Assembly (NCBI RefSeq): GCF_028686475.1
Contig: NZ_JAQUCA010000003.1
Span: 62,001-126,000 of the forward strand
Source: Giesbergeria sp.
Lineage (GTDB): Bacteria; Pseudomonadota; Gammaproteobacteria; Burkholderiales; Burkholderiaceae_C
Reading direction: 5' to 3'
DNA: 64,000 nt
Shown: positions 44,375 to 54,450 of the stretch, in pieces
How positions within the stretch are numbered: position 1 is the stretch's first letter
Layout: every line of letters starts with the position of its first letter
Notes under the pieces: generated by a model
Database searches by the model: none
The model's input: the letters and a program-made list of their open reading frames with translations, nothing else
What the model was told of the DNA's origin: nothing
Program-made: the position numbers and the translations under genes

Positions 44375-45955
44375 TTAATGGCTAATGGGAGGAACAAGAA
44401 TGGTGGGTGCAGCTGGGGCAGCCAAACTCGGGTAGTCACGGCTGTAATGCAAGCCCCGGCTTTCGCGGCGCATTTGGGCCGAGCGCACAATCAATTCGGC
44501 CACTTGCACCAAGTTACGCAGTTCTAATAAATCGCGCGTGACATGAAAATGGGCATAAAACTCTTGGATTTCTTCTTGCAGCAAGCGGATGCGGTGCGCC
44601 GCGCGTTCTAGGCGTTTGTTGGTACGCACAATACCCACATAGTCCCACATAAAGCGGCGCAACTCATCCCAGTTGTGCGAAATCACTACGGCTTCGTCGG
44701 CATCTTGCACCCGGCTATCGTCCCAGCGTGGCAGGGCCGGAATGAGCGAGCGCGGCGCAGCGGCAATGGCTTGGGCCGCAGCGCGGGCGAACACCATGCA
44801 CTCTAACAAAGAATTGCTGGCCAGCCGATTCGCGCCATGCAGGCCGGTGCAGGCGGCCTCGCCCACCGCGTACAGGCCGGGCAAATCGGTGCGCCCAGCC
44901 AAGTCGGTCAGGATACCACCACAGGTAAAGTGGGCGCTGGGCACCACCGGAATCGGGTCTTTGCTGATGTCAATGCCCAATTCAGCGCAACGCGCCAAAA
45001 TGTTGGGGAAGTGTTCCTGCAAAAAAGCGGGGCTTTGGTGCGATATGTCCAAATAGACGCAATCGAGGCCGTGCTTTTTCATCTCAAAGTCAATGGCACG
45101 CGCCACAATGTCGCGCGGGGCCAGCTCTGCCCGCTCGTCGTGGGCAGGCATAAAGCGCGTGCCGTCGGGCAATTTCAGCTGGCCCCCCTCGCCGCGCACG
45201 GCCTCGCTAATCAAAAACGATTTAGCGTGTGGGTGGTACAAGCTGGTGGGATGGAACTGGATGAACTCCATGTTCGCCACGCGGCAACCAGCGCGCCAAG
45301 CGGCGGCAATGCCATCGCCGGTGGAGGTGTCGGGGTTGGTGGTGTAGAGATAAACCTTGCCCGCGCCGCCGGTGGCCAAAATGGTTTGCGGCGCGCGGAA
45401 GGTAATCACTTCGTCGGTTTGCTCGTCCAGCGCATACAAGCCCAAGCAGCGCTGTCCGGCCAAGCCCAACTTTTGGCTGGTGATTAAATCCACCAAAGTA
45501 TGGTGTTCAAACAGGGTAATGCCGGGCGTGGCGCGCACCACGTCAATCAATGTGTCTTGCACCGCCGCGCCGGTGGCATCGGTGACGTGGGCAATGCGCC
45601 GGGCGCTGTGGCCACCTTCGCGCGTCAGGTGCAGTTGTTGACCTTCTAACGTGAAAGGCACCCCCAAATCACGCAGCCAAGTGATAGCGGCGGGGGCATT
45701 TTCCACCACAAAGCGCGTGCTGGCCAAATCGCACAAACCAGCACCAGCGACCAAGGTGTCTTCGATATGGGCAGCAAAGCTGTCGCCATCGGCCAAAACG
45801 GCCGCAATGCCGCCTTGCGCCCACGCGCTGGAGCCATCGTGCATGGTGCGCTTGGTAATCACGGCCACGCGGTGCGTCGCGGCCAAGTGCAAGGCCGCAG
45901 ACAGCCCCGCCAAGCCACTGCCCACAATCAGAACGTCAAAATCGTGTGAAGCCAT
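44375..45955 (-). CDS. nadB: L-aspartate oxidase
   Basis: 526 residues. FAD-binding Rossmann motif VLIVGSGLAGLSAALHLA at the N-terminus, AWAQGGIAAVL, the active-site region RHIAHVTDATG-like (ARRIAHVTDATGAAVQ), HPTSLYHPHAKSFLISEAV and TCGGILTDLAGRTDLPGLY match NadB. It oxidises aspartate to iminoaspartate, the first step of NAD synthesis. It follows panD on the same strand with a 39-base gap, both using aspartate. Confidence 0.95.
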   Translation of the reverse strand: MASHDFDVLIVGSGLAGLSAALHLAATHRVAVITKRTMHDGSSAWAQGGIAAVLADGDSFAAHIEDTLVAGAGLCDLASTRFVVENAPAAITWLRDLGVPFTLEGQQLHLTREGGHSARRIAHVTDATGAAVQDTLIDVVRATPGITLFEHHTLVDLITSQKLGLAGQRCLGLYALDEQTDEVITFRAPQTILATGGAGKVYLYTTNPDTSTGDGIAAAWRAGCRVANMEFIQFHPTSLYHPHAKSFLISEAVRGEGGQLKLPDGTRFMPAHDERAELAPRDIVARAIDFEMKKHGLDCVYLDISHQSPAFLQEHFPNILARCAELGIDISKDPIPVVPSAHFTCGGILTDLAGRTDLPGLYAVGEAACTGLHGANRLASNSLLECMVFARAAAQAIAAAPRSLIPALPRWDDSRVQDADEAVVISHNWDELRRFMWDYVGIVRTNKRLERAAHRIRLLQEEIQEFYAHFHVTRDLLELRNLVQVAELIVRSAQMRRESRGLHYSRDYPSLAAPAAPTILVPPISH

Positions 45956-46020
45956 AAAAAATCAGAATAAAAAAAGAGTACCCAGCAAGGGCACGGCATA
46001 GAGGAGGCATCTGGCAGACA

Positions 46021-46899
46021 TCAAACCGGCGTATAGGCCAACCTGACATAAATGGGGGCGAAGGCTTCGGCTTGGGTGATTTCAATCAAGGTCTCTTTGG
46101 CCAGCTCTAGCAGGGCAATCAAGGTGACCACCAACACGCCACGGCCTTGGGCCGGGTCAAACAAGGCTTCAAACTCAACAAAGCGCCGCCCTTGCAAGGC
46201 GCGTAGCACTTGGCCCATGAATTCGCGCACACTTAACTCTTCGCGCGTGATGCGGTGGTGTTGCACCAAGGTAGCGCGGCGCAGAATGTCGTGCCAAGCG
46301 GTTTGCAAGTCGGCCACGCACACATCGGGCAGGCGCTGTTGCAGGTGTTGCCCCAGCGCTGCCTGCGCGGGCCAAAAATCGCGCCCCTGCTGTGGTGCTT
46401 GGCCCAACTGCACGGCAGCCCCTTTGATTTGTTCGTACTCTAGCAAGCGGCGCACCAGTTCGGCGCGTGGGTCATCTACCTCGTCACCGCTGTCGGCTTT
46501 GCGTACCGGCAGCAACATGCGCGACTTGATTTCAATCAGCATGGCGGCCATGAGCAAATATTCGGCAGCCAGTTCTAGGTTGTGGTTGCGAATTTCGTCC
46601 ACATAGGCCAGATACTGGCGCGTCAGGGCGGCCATCGGAATATCGAGGATATTGAAGTTTTGCTTGCGAATCAGGTAGAGCAGCAAGTCTAGCGGACCTT
46701 CAAAGGCATCGAGCATCACCTCCAGCGCATCGGGCGGAATATACAAGTCTGCTGGCAAGGCAAACAGTGGCTCACCATACAGACGCGCCAAGGCGGCGCT
46801 GGTGTTGTGGCTATCTTGTGCAAGCGCTACGGGCGCAGCAAGACCTGCCAAAGCCATATCAGGCACTTTGGCAGACGCATTGGCAGGGGAGCTGCCCAT
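46021..46899 (-). CDS. scpA: Segregation and condensation protein A
   Basis: 292 residues. The N-terminal SMC-neck-binding region FEGPLDLLLYLIRKQNFNIL, YLAYVDEIRNHNLELAAEYL and LMAAMLIEIKSRMLLP are classic ScpA, followed by the C-terminal winged helix (IALLELAKETLIEITQAEAF). It is the kleisin of the SMC-ScpAB condensin. scpB is not adjacent. The start at 46899 gives a somewhat long N-terminus (about 60 residues before the core). Confidence 0.95.
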   Translation of the reverse strand: MGSSPANASAKVPDMALAGLAAPVALAQDSHNTSAALARLYGEPLFALPADLYIPPDALEVMLDAFEGPLDLLLYLIRKQNFNILDIPMAALTRQYLAYVDEIRNHNLELAAEYLLMAAMLIEIKSRMLLPVRKADSGDEVDDPRAELVRRLLEYEQIKGAAVQLGQAPQQGRDFWPAQAALGQHLQQRLPDVCVADLQTAWHDILRRATLVQHHRITREELSVREFMGQVLRALQGRRFVEFEALFDPAQGRGVLVVTLIALLELAKETLIEITQAEAFAPIYVRLAYTPV

Positions 46900-46971
46900 T
46901 ATTGGCTCATGCCTCTATCGCCTTGAACGCTGGGGACTATGACCGAACCCGCGCCAGCGACCGTACACTGC

Positions 46972-47187
46972 TTACAAGCCTGGGTTGGGTTGGGCTTGGT
47001 AGGGGTAGGGCTTTTGCGCTACGCGGCCAGCATCGTAATCTTGCCAAACCTCGCGGTCCACTTGCTTGTCCCAGAGCAAAGCGCGGCCTGCCACTTGTTG
47101 GGCATCCAGCTCGGGGCGCTGCGCTTTGAGCTGGTTGATAAATTGTGTCGCGTCGGACATGTAATGGGGGCGGGCAAAAATAGACAT
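46972..47187 (-). CDS. DUF3460 family protein
   Basis: 71 residues from ATG 47187. The pattern YMSDATQFINQLKAQRPELD followed by GRALLWDKQVDREV is the DUF3460 signature. These small proteins are found next to scpA/panC/panD in Burkholderiales. Function unknown; no membrane segment. Confidence 0.82.
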   Translation of the reverse strand: MSIFARPHYMSDATQFINQLKAQRPELDAQQVAGRALLWDKQVDREVWQDYDAGRVAQKPYPYQAQPNPGL

Positions 47188-47233
47188 AGACTGGGTGAAC
47201 CTCTCTGGTCGTAATTTTAATGGGGGATGCGCC

Positions 47234-47743
47234 ATGCCGTCTTTAAAACACCTTGTTCGCCGCTTTGCTATCGGCTGTGCCCTGCTAGCGCTCAGTGCCT
47301 GTGACCCGCAGCGTATCAGCGAGCTGGAGGAGGGGCTGTCCACCGAAGTGGACGTGCGCGACCGCTTTGACGCGCCCGATTATGTCTGGGATGAAGGCGG
47401 CGGCAGCCGCACGCTGGAATACAACCGCCAGTCCGCCGGTCTGCGTAACTACATGATTACCATTGGCCCCGACGGCAAAATGAGCGCGCTACGCCAAGTG
47501 CTTACGCCCGAAAATTTTGCCCGTATCAGCCCCGGCATGGGCCTGGACGAGGTGCGCCGACGCTTGGGCAAGCCAGCCAAAATCACGCCTTTTTCCCTGA
47601 AAAATGAAACCCATTACGATTGGCGTTTTTTAGAGCCTCCCAACACCCCCAAGCTGTTTACCGTCATCACCGACCGGCAATTGCGCGTGTTGCGTACCCA
47701 AATCGGGCCAGACCCCACCGAAAGCCACGGCGGTGGGGGTTGA
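47234..47743 (+). CDS. Outer-membrane lipoprotein, BamE (SmpA/OmlA)-like
   Basis: 169 residues. Lipobox LALSAC gives a lipidated Cys near residue 23. The body begins ISELEEGLSTEVDVRDRFDA and has a second ISPGMGLDEVRRRLGKPAKI, two copies of the G-x-s-x-x-x-V-x-x-x-(F/L)-G turn used by BamE-like folds. It is probably anchored in the outer membrane, with a role in envelope assembly inferred. Terminated by a strong hairpin at 47757. Not the housekeeping BamE itself as far as can be judged, because the repeat is duplicated. Confidence 0.7.
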   Translation: MPSLKHLVRRFAIGCALLALSACDPQRISELEEGLSTEVDVRDRFDAPDYVWDEGGGSRTLEYNRQSAGLRNYMITIGPDGKMSALRQVLTPENFARISPGMGLDEVRRRLGKPAKITPFSLKNETHYDWRFLEPPNTPKLFTVITDRQLRVLRTQIGPDPTESHGGGG

Positions 47744-47756
47744 ACCAGCGTTGCTG

Positions 47757-47797
47757 TAAAAAAAGCGCCCATCCCCCATCAGGGATAGGCGCTTTTT
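47757..47797. terminator. Bidirectional intrinsic terminator
   Basis: A-run, then GCGCCCATCCC (47765-47775), loop CCATCA, GGGATAGGCGC (47782-47792) and a T-run to 47797. Ten of eleven stem pairs are Watson-Crick. It serves the lipoprotein gene on + and the DUF349 gene on -. Confidence 0.9.
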
Positions 47798-47816
47798 AGG
47801 GTAGGCGCTTGCTGCT

Positions 47817-50525
47817 TTATTTACGCAGCAGCGCTTTGAGTACGTTTTGCAAACGGCGTGCGCTGCCAGCATCGCTGGCGCTGGCCAACACGGTGGCTAC
47901 ATCCTGCCCCCAGGTTTCGGTGGGTGCTGGGTCATTGCGGCGCGTGAGCAGTTGCAGCTTCAGGCGTTGGCGCTCGGAGATTTGCTCGGCGGGCGAGGGC
48001 ACATCAGCGGCAATTTCTAACCGCAGCAGCGAGGATGCCGCATCGCCCGTAGCTGCCTTGGCCAAAACTTGTGTCCAGCTGCTACGCACCACCGGGGCCA
48101 CCCGTGCGCCCAATTCTTGTGCCGAAGGCAACAGCGCCGGGTCGCGTTTTTCCCACGCAGTGAGCAATTGGGTCAGGGCTTCGCCGTGGGCTTGGGCGGC
48201 CAGCTTCTTGAGGGCCTGCTGGGCGTGTTCCATCGCTTCGCGTTGGGCGCGGAAGGCGGCATCGCCCAAGCGCGGGCCACGGTCTTCGTAGGCAGGGGCG
48301 CGCTCGCGCTCGCCAAAACGGCCAGCACTGCGCGCATCGTCACGCGGACCACGGGCATCGGGACGACCTGCATCGCGGCCGGGGCGGGCATCGCGGCGTT
48401 CGCCGGGTTTGCCATTGCGGCCCATAGGGGCGGCAGGGGTCTCTTTTTTCATGCCGGGGCGGTCATCGCCACGCACGGCCACCACTGGGCGGTTGGCGGG
48501 CTTGGGCGGCACAGGTGCGGCAGCTTCTGGCGCGTCGGCGGCTTCACCTTCGGGGGCTGGTTCTGTGCTTTCGGGGGCTGCTTCGGCTGTCGGTGCTGGC
48601 TCGGTGGTTTGGGCCGCAGCATCGGCATCAGCGCGCGCTTGGGCCTGACCACGCAGGGCGGCTTCTAGGGCCGTCATGGCTTGGCGGATTTGCTGGGCAT
48701 CGCCGCTGGCATTGGCGGCCTCTAGGGCTTTGGCGGCATCGACCACGGCGCGGTCACGGGCGCTAAGTTCGGTGGCGTGTTTCTCGCGCTCGGCGGTTTT
48801 GCGCTGGAAGGCATCGTCAATCGGCTTGCGGAAGGTATCCCACAGCTTTTGCTCGTGCTTGCGCTCCAGTGGCACGCTTTGGGCTTCGGCTTGCCAGCGT
48901 TGTTGCAGTGTCTTGATGGCATCAATCCGCAAAGCTGGGGCGGCACCCAGTACGTTGGCCTCTTCAATCATGGCTTGGCGGCGCAGAATGCTGGCCTTTT
49001 GCGCCGCCTCTAGCGGTGCCGCTGCAGCACTGATGGCTTGCTTCCACAGGGGTTGCAATTCGGCAAACAGTTTTTCGCCCACGTGGCCACTGGCGCGCCA
49101 GCGGTCGGCAAACTGGTACAAACTGCGGTTGACGGCTTTCCAGTCGCCAGAGGCGGCAGGGCTGGCGGCCCAGGCTTTCAGCTCTTCAATCAGGGCCAAG
49201 CGTTGCGCTTTGTGTTCAGCCGCTTCGGCGCGGATTTTTTCTAGCCAGGCTTCTACGACTTTGTGGGCGGCGTTGCAGGCTTCGTCAAATTTTTTCCACA
49301 GGGCATGGTTGGGTGCGCCACCTTGGTCGGTTTTTTTCCATTGCTCGCGCAGTTGGCGCAGGCTTTCTTGGATTTTGCGCCCACCCAAGGCTTGGCCTTC
49401 GGGGCGATGGAGCAGGGCTTCGGCTTTGGCGATGAGTTCTTCGCGCACTTGGTCGGCGCTCCAGCGCTGCCAGCCTTCCAGCTCGCCAGCGGCCACCAAG
49501 GCGGTGTGTACCTGTTGCTCTAAGGTGTTGTCGATGTGCTTGCCGTGGTCTTTGAGTACGGCGCGCAGGGCAGCAGCGGCACCAGCGCTGGCTTTGCCGT
49601 GGCCTTCGGCGGTTTCTTGTTCTAGCTTGGCCAAGGCTTCGCGCACAGCTTCTACCGCTTTGGCGACGACTTCGGGCGCGGCTTTGGGCTTGGCGACGCG
49701 CGCGGGGCGCTCGGTGGCTGCTGCTGCGGCGGCGGCTTCGGTGGGCAGGCCACGGGCGACGCGCAACTCGTCGGCCCACACTGGCACCGGTGGCAGAGGG
49801 GCGGCAGCGTCTTCGGCAGCGGCCACGGCTTGGGCCAGCGCCGGTTGGAAAGCATTCCACACCACCAGCAATTGGCTGCGCGAGGCATCCAGCAGGGTTG
49901 GGAAGCGCGCCTCGACACTCACCCAGCTGGCATCCCCCGTGAGGGCTTGGGCTTGGTCTTGCCAGTGTTGCACATCGGCACACAGCACTTCGAGGGCGGC
50001 TTGGGCATCGCGCCACGATTTGGTGGACAGCACCTCAATGCGCTGGGCCAGCAGCACGGCGGCCTCGCGCTGCACTTGGACGCGGTGTTGCAGGTCTTCA
50101 ATCACCTTGACGCGCTCGACCAGTTGGGCCTTGAGCAGCGACAGCGGCTCGCGCGAGAGTGGCGCACCCGCCTTGGCGGCATCGCGTTGCCAAGCCAAAG
50201 CATCGGCAATATTGAGTTTGGCCCCTTCTAACAGGGCTTGGGCTTTGGCGGCCCATTCAGCGGCAATGGCTTCTTGGTTTTTGGCGCGGCGCAGTTCTTC
50301 GATGCGCTCGCGCACGGCTTTGGCCGCACCCTTGTCACGGCCACTGAGTTCTTTGAACACTTCTTGCAATTGCTCGGGGGCGGGCTGGGTAGTGAGCCAT
50401 TCGCGGATACGTGCAGCCCGCTCGCCCGACGTTGCCGCCGAAAAAGCCCCGCCGGTCAGGGCATCGAGGGGATGCGCTTCAGGGGTTTTGACAGGGGCTG
50501 GATGGTTTTCGGGAGCGTCGGACAT
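47817..50525 (-). CDS. DUF349 repeat protein, long form
   Basis: About 902 residues, helical throughout, with several DUF349 repeats (for example LWKKFDEACNAAHKVVEAWL, WRASGHVGEKLFAELQPLWK, QKLWDTFRKPIDDAFQRKTA). A low-complexity Ala/Pro/Glu then Arg/Asp/Gly-rich segment (about 625-770; GERRDARPGRDAGRPDARG) separates a short C-terminal helical domain. ATG 50525 (MSDAPENH) is preferred to ATG 50552. DUF349 proteins are of uncertain function. Followed by a strong terminator. Confidence 0.85.
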   Translation of the reverse strand: MSDAPENHPAPVKTPEAHPLDALTGGAFSAATSGERAARIREWLTTQPAPEQLQEVFKELSGRDKGAAKAVRERIEELRRAKNQEAIAAEWAAKAQALLEGAKLNIADALAWQRDAAKAGAPLSREPLSLLKAQLVERVKVIEDLQHRVQVQREAAVLLAQRIEVLSTKSWRDAQAALEVLCADVQHWQDQAQALTGDASWVSVEARFPTLLDASRSQLLVVWNAFQPALAQAVAAAEDAAAPLPPVPVWADELRVARGLPTEAAAAAAATERPARVAKPKAAPEVVAKAVEAVREALAKLEQETAEGHGKASAGAAAALRAVLKDHGKHIDNTLEQQVHTALVAAGELEGWQRWSADQVREELIAKAEALLHRPEGQALGGRKIQESLRQLREQWKKTDQGGAPNHALWKKFDEACNAAHKVVEAWLEKIRAEAAEHKAQRLALIEELKAWAASPAASGDWKAVNRSLYQFADRWRASGHVGEKLFAELQPLWKQAISAAAAPLEAAQKASILRRQAMIEEANVLGAAPALRIDAIKTLQQRWQAEAQSVPLERKHEQKLWDTFRKPIDDAFQRKTAEREKHATELSARDRAVVDAAKALEAANASGDAQQIRQAMTALEAALRGQAQARADADAAAQTTEPAPTAEAAPESTEPAPEGEAADAPEAAAPVPPKPANRPVVAVRGDDRPGMKKETPAAPMGRNGKPGERRDARPGRDAGRPDARGPRDDARSAGRFGERERAPAYEDRGPRLGDAAFRAQREAMEHAQQALKKLAAQAHGEALTQLLTAWEKRDPALLPSAQELGARVAPVVRSSWTQVLAKAATGDAASSLLRLEIAADVPSPAEQISERQRLKLQLLTRRNDPAPTETWGQDVATVLASASDAGSARRLQNVLKALLRK

Positions 50526-50688
50526 TTTGTTGCGTGAAAGAAAAGAAAGCATGGATTGTGAAGAAAACGACTGCCTGAAGAAGCTTCTGGGGCAGCACTG
50601 GCGAACAAATGGCAGGCCAGCCCGGCTGACCCATGTCGAAGAAAGCGCTATTTTGACCGGTATTTGGCCGGATACCTATCCCACCGGC

Positions 50689-53600
50689 TTAACGGGCCGC
50701 TAAGCTCAGGGTGGCCTGCGGTTTCCAGTCGGCCTGTGCGGGCATTGTTTTGGGCGCGCCCAGAAACAAGCGCTCTAACGGTAAATCGCGCGTGGCCAGA
50801 TAATCGCGCACCGCCACGGCACGCGCCAGCGCCAGCTCGCGCATGGCATTGTCGGGCACTTGGATGCTGCCAAGCAACACCGCTTCCATCTGCGCCACGG
50901 GGACATCTTTGGCCATGCCAATGAGGTTGCGCTCTTTTTTCAGGTCGGCCCGGCGATAGACCTCTTTGAGCAGCAGCGGGTATTCTTCGGCACTGACCGG
51001 CGTTAGCGCTTGCCCGGCCTGACCGGCGCGCACGGCTTGGCGGCGTTTTTGCGCCTGCACCAGCTCTTGCAAACGTGCTTGGCGCCAAGCCTCGTCTTCT
51101 GCGCCGGTACTGGCTTGGCCCACCACGGTCAGGTTCAAAGCGGGGCGCTCTTGCATGGCTTGGGCGATTTTGTCCAAATTTTGCCTTGCAGTGGGTGTGA
51201 GCTGTGGCGTGCCCAAGTCAAAGGCAACGCTGCCCTGTTCTTCAGCGCCACTGAACAAGCCCGCCAACAAAGAGAAAGGGGCCGTGACGGCCTTGGTCAC
51301 GAGATTGCCCAGCACCTTCAAAATAACCGCGCCCAAACGAAATTCTGGGTCATTGAGCGAGCCGTTGATGGGCAAATCGACATTAATCACGCCATTGCTG
51401 TCTGCCAGCAAGGCCGTGAGCAAGCGCAGGGGCAAGCTGCTGGGCGCGCCTTCTACCGGGTCGCCAAACTTTAATTGGTGCAGCACTAACTTGTTACCGG
51501 CTGTTAATTGGCCATCGGCTTGCACTTGGTAATGGATGTCCATGTGGAGCTTGCCGCGCTCAATACCATGCCCGGCGTATTTGACGGTGTAAGGCGACAG
51601 GGGCGGCAATTCCAAATCGCGCATCTGGCCACGAATGTTCAGCGCCAAGGGTTGTACCAAAGGATTGAGCTGGCCGGTAATTTCCAATGTGGCGGTGCCT
51701 TGCGCCCGGCCACGCAGTTCCAAATCAGCCATCTGGGGGGGCATTCCGGGGGCCGCTGGCACAGAAGAAAAAGCACTCAAGCGCCCGGCCAGTCCAGTGA
51801 TATCGGCGGAATAGTTGGGTTGGATAAAGTAATCAGAAAAATCCACCCGTCCCCCCGACAGGGTGATAGGGCCAATGCGAATGATGGGTGCCGCTGGCGT
51901 GGACGTGCTGGACGTGCTGGATTTGCTGCTGGACGGGGTTGCAGCAGTGGCCAGCGCGGTGCTGGCAGACGCGGTGGTGCTGGCTGCTGGGGTTTTGCGC
52001 CAATTTTGCAAATTCAGGCGGCCATCTTTTTCGATGATGACACGGGCAAAAAAATCGGCCAAGGCGGTCTCTTGCACTTCGACCTGCAAGGGCTGGGCGG
52101 GCACCAAAGCCACCGAGAGGCCACGCAACGCCAGAGATTTCCAATTGAGCAAATTTTCAGCCCGATTGATACGCCAAGGGCCGTGCAGGCTGGGGTCGGG
52201 CGCTTGCTCCTCCCAAGCCAAAGTGCGTACACGTACATCGTCCAAGGCGGCATCACCGGCCAGCTTGACTTGGGGGCCGCCAGAGGTTTGGGCATAGTTC
52301 ATTTGCCCGACAAAGCTGCCATCGACACGGCGGATGTCCATGTTCAAACCGTGCGCCACATAGGGCACCAAGACATGCAGTGGCAACTGTTGCGCTTGTA
52401 GCTTGCCTTGTACGGCCAAGGGTGCTAAAGCCAAACTGCCATCGTATTGCAAGCGCCCCGGCTCGGTGCGTCCAGCGCCAATGCGTGCCGCTAGGCTCAA
52501 GGTGGTGGGTGTGGCGGGGGCCGCCTGTGCATCCATTGGCGCAAAGTTTTTCAGTTGCACCTGCAAACCCGACACCATCAGCGCTACCGCAGAGCTGGCG
52601 GCACCATCCCGAAAGGCCACCGAACCCCCATGCAAGGCCAAATCTTGCCACTGCACCGACCAAGGCTGCGCGGGCGGTGTTGGCGGCGTTGACTGCGGCG
52701 CGGCGCGGGCTGTTGGCAGCGCCGCAGGGGCAAGCCACTGCTCGAACATCCAGCGGCCAGCGCTGTTGCGCTCTAGCAACAGGCGCGGCTGGGTCAGGGC
52801 CATACTTTGCACCGTGATGCGGCGTTGGCCTAGATGGATTTGGGCGTTTTGTAGCTGCAATTTTTTCAGCTCGGCCAAGCTGTTGGGGCTACGCAGGGCC
52901 AAACCGGGCGCAGTGGCGGGTTGGCAGTCGGTTTGCGCGGCGCAGGCCAGTTCTACATCGTCCAAGCTCAATTGCGCGACTTGGGCCACCATGTGGGGGC
53001 CATTCCAAGCCAAGCCCACATCGGCATGGAGCAATCCTTCTACATGCGGCAACAGCGACGCAGCCAAATAGGGCCGCCCCCAAGCCAAAGGCAGCGCTTT
53101 GAGCGACAGCGCCAGCTGGGCTTGGTGCTGGTTGGCCTTGCCAGTAAATGCCAGTTGTGCCGGTGCGTGCGGGTCGCGCGGTGCCGATAGCTGCATCTGC
53201 CCAGAAAACGGCACCGGCTGCTGCAAGGGCCAAGCGATGTGCGTGGCGTGCAAGGCCAGTCCACGCAGGGCCAAACGGGCCGGGGTGGCCAAGCTATCGT
53301 CTTGCCAATCGACTTGCGCTTTTTGGAGGCTCAACTGCTCAAGCTGAACCTGCCAAGGCGTGGCGCTGCTACTGGCGTTTTCTGTTTTTTGGCTGCTGGG
53401 CCTTGCCGATGGCGTTGCCAGTAGCCAATTGAGCTGTCCTTGTGGGTTGCGATGGACGCGCAGCTGTGGGGCTTCTAGGCGCACAGCGCGCAACTGCACG
53501 CGCCGCTCTAGCGGTAGCAGTTCTTTGATGTCTAGCGTGAGGCGCTCTAACGATAACAGTTTGGCTTGGGCGGCATCGTGCAATTGCAATTGGCGCGCCA

Positions 53601-54450
53601 CCAGCTGGCCACTGAGGCGCAGCAGGGGGCTTTGCGCGGTGGCTTCGGGTGCTGCTTGGGCAAACTGTACGCGCAACTCGGCATCGAGCAGTGCCGACTG
53701 CAAGCGCACCGGCAAGCTGGCGGGCAAATACGCCAAATAGGGTTTTAAATCTAAACCCGACCAGTGCAAGCGCATCTCGGCTTGGGGCTGTGGGGCAAAA
53801 GGCGTAGCCTGCGTGGTGGATGCAAAGCGGCTGCCATTGAGTTCAAACGCCAGCTGTGGCTGCACTTGGGCCGTGCGCTGGGTGGGTAAATTGCTCAAAC
53901 TCGGGAGCTGCACTTGCAGCGCGCGCAGGCTGTGCGTGCGCCCGATGGTGTCATCTTGAAACTCTATCGCACCGCCACGCAATACCACGTTGTGCAAAGC
54001 AAAGGCTGCTGGGCCAGGGTCTGGCGCGGGCGATTGGGCCTGCAAACGCGCCATGATGTCATCAATATCCCAACGGCCAGCGGCTTGTTGGGTGATGTGC
54101 AGCACCGGCGCATCTATTTCTAACGCCGTCAGCACCGGTGCCAAATGGCGCAAAGATTGCCAATCGGCATCCAAATACAGGCGTTGCACTTGCAGCAAGG
54201 GCTTATCCAGTTCGGGCTGGCGACCTGCAATGCGGATGTCGTGCAGCGTCAGTTGCAAATTCCAAGGCCGAAAATCTACCGCGCCCAGTTGCACCACCCG
54301 CCCTAGCCGCTCGGTGGCTAGTTTTTCGCCCAGCGCGCGCAGCAGCGGCGGCAGCGCCAGCCAGCCCAAAACCCACAGCAGCAGCCACAACAACAAGGCA
54401 ACAAGACCCCAACGCAACCAAAGTTGTAGGCGAAGCGAAAAAATTTGCAT
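50689..54450 (-). CDS. AsmA-like/DUF748 inner-membrane-anchored protein with OmpA-like tail
   Basis: 1,253 residues. One N-terminal membrane helix (WGLVALLLWLLLWVLGWLAL) anchors a very long beta-rich periplasmic region of AsmA/DUF748 type (VQLGAVDFRPWNLQLTLHDI; GGRVDFSDYFIQPNYSADIT; KYAGHGIERGKLHMDIHY). The C-terminal part resembles an OmpA-like region (VAFDLGTPQLTPTARQNLDK). AsmA-like proteins bridge the envelope and move phospholipids in recent models. The linker near 860-890 is Ser/Thr-rich. No partner gene is adjacent. Confidence 0.85.
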   Translation of the reverse strand: MQIFSLRLQLWLRWGLVALLLWLLLWVLGWLALPPLLRALGEKLATERLGRVVQLGAVDFRPWNLQLTLHDIRIAGRQPELDKPLLQVQRLYLDADWQSLRHLAPVLTALEIDAPVLHITQQAAGRWDIDDIMARLQAQSPAPDPGPAAFALHNVVLRGGAIEFQDDTIGRTHSLRALQVQLPSLSNLPTQRTAQVQPQLAFELNGSRFASTTQATPFAPQPQAEMRLHWSGLDLKPYLAYLPASLPVRLQSALLDAELRVQFAQAAPEATAQSPLLRLSGQLVARQLQLHDAAQAKLLSLERLTLDIKELLPLERRVQLRAVRLEAPQLRVHRNPQGQLNWLLATPSARPSSQKTENASSSATPWQVQLEQLSLQKAQVDWQDDSLATPARLALRGLALHATHIAWPLQQPVPFSGQMQLSAPRDPHAPAQLAFTGKANQHQAQLALSLKALPLAWGRPYLAASLLPHVEGLLHADVGLAWNGPHMVAQVAQLSLDDVELACAAQTDCQPATAPGLALRSPNSLAELKKLQLQNAQIHLGQRRITVQSMALTQPRLLLERNSAGRWMFEQWLAPAALPTARAAPQSTPPTPPAQPWSVQWQDLALHGGSVAFRDGAASSAVALMVSGLQVQLKNFAPMDAQAAPATPTTLSLAARIGAGRTEPGRLQYDGSLALAPLAVQGKLQAQQLPLHVLVPYVAHGLNMDIRRVDGSFVGQMNYAQTSGGPQVKLAGDAALDDVRVRTLAWEEQAPDPSLHGPWRINRAENLLNWKSLALRGLSVALVPAQPLQVEVQETALADFFARVIIEKDGRLNLQNWRKTPAASTTASASTALATAATPSSSKSSTSSTSTPAAPIIRIGPITLSGGRVDFSDYFIQPNYSADITGLAGRLSAFSSVPAAPGMPPQMADLELRGRAQGTATLEITGQLNPLVQPLALNIRGQMRDLELPPLSPYTVKYAGHGIERGKLHMDIHYQVQADGQLTAGNKLVLHQLKFGDPVEGAPSSLPLRLLTALLADSNGVINVDLPINGSLNDPEFRLGAVILKVLGNLVTKAVTAPFSLLAGLFSGAEEQGSVAFDLGTPQLTPTARQNLDKIAQAMQERPALNLTVVGQASTGAEDEAWRQARLQELVQAQKRRQAVRAGQAGQALTPVSAEEYPLLLKEVYRRADLKKERNLIGMAKDVPVAQMEAVLLGSIQVPDNAMRELALARAVAVRDYLATRDLPLERLFLGAPKTMPAQADWKPQATLSLAAR

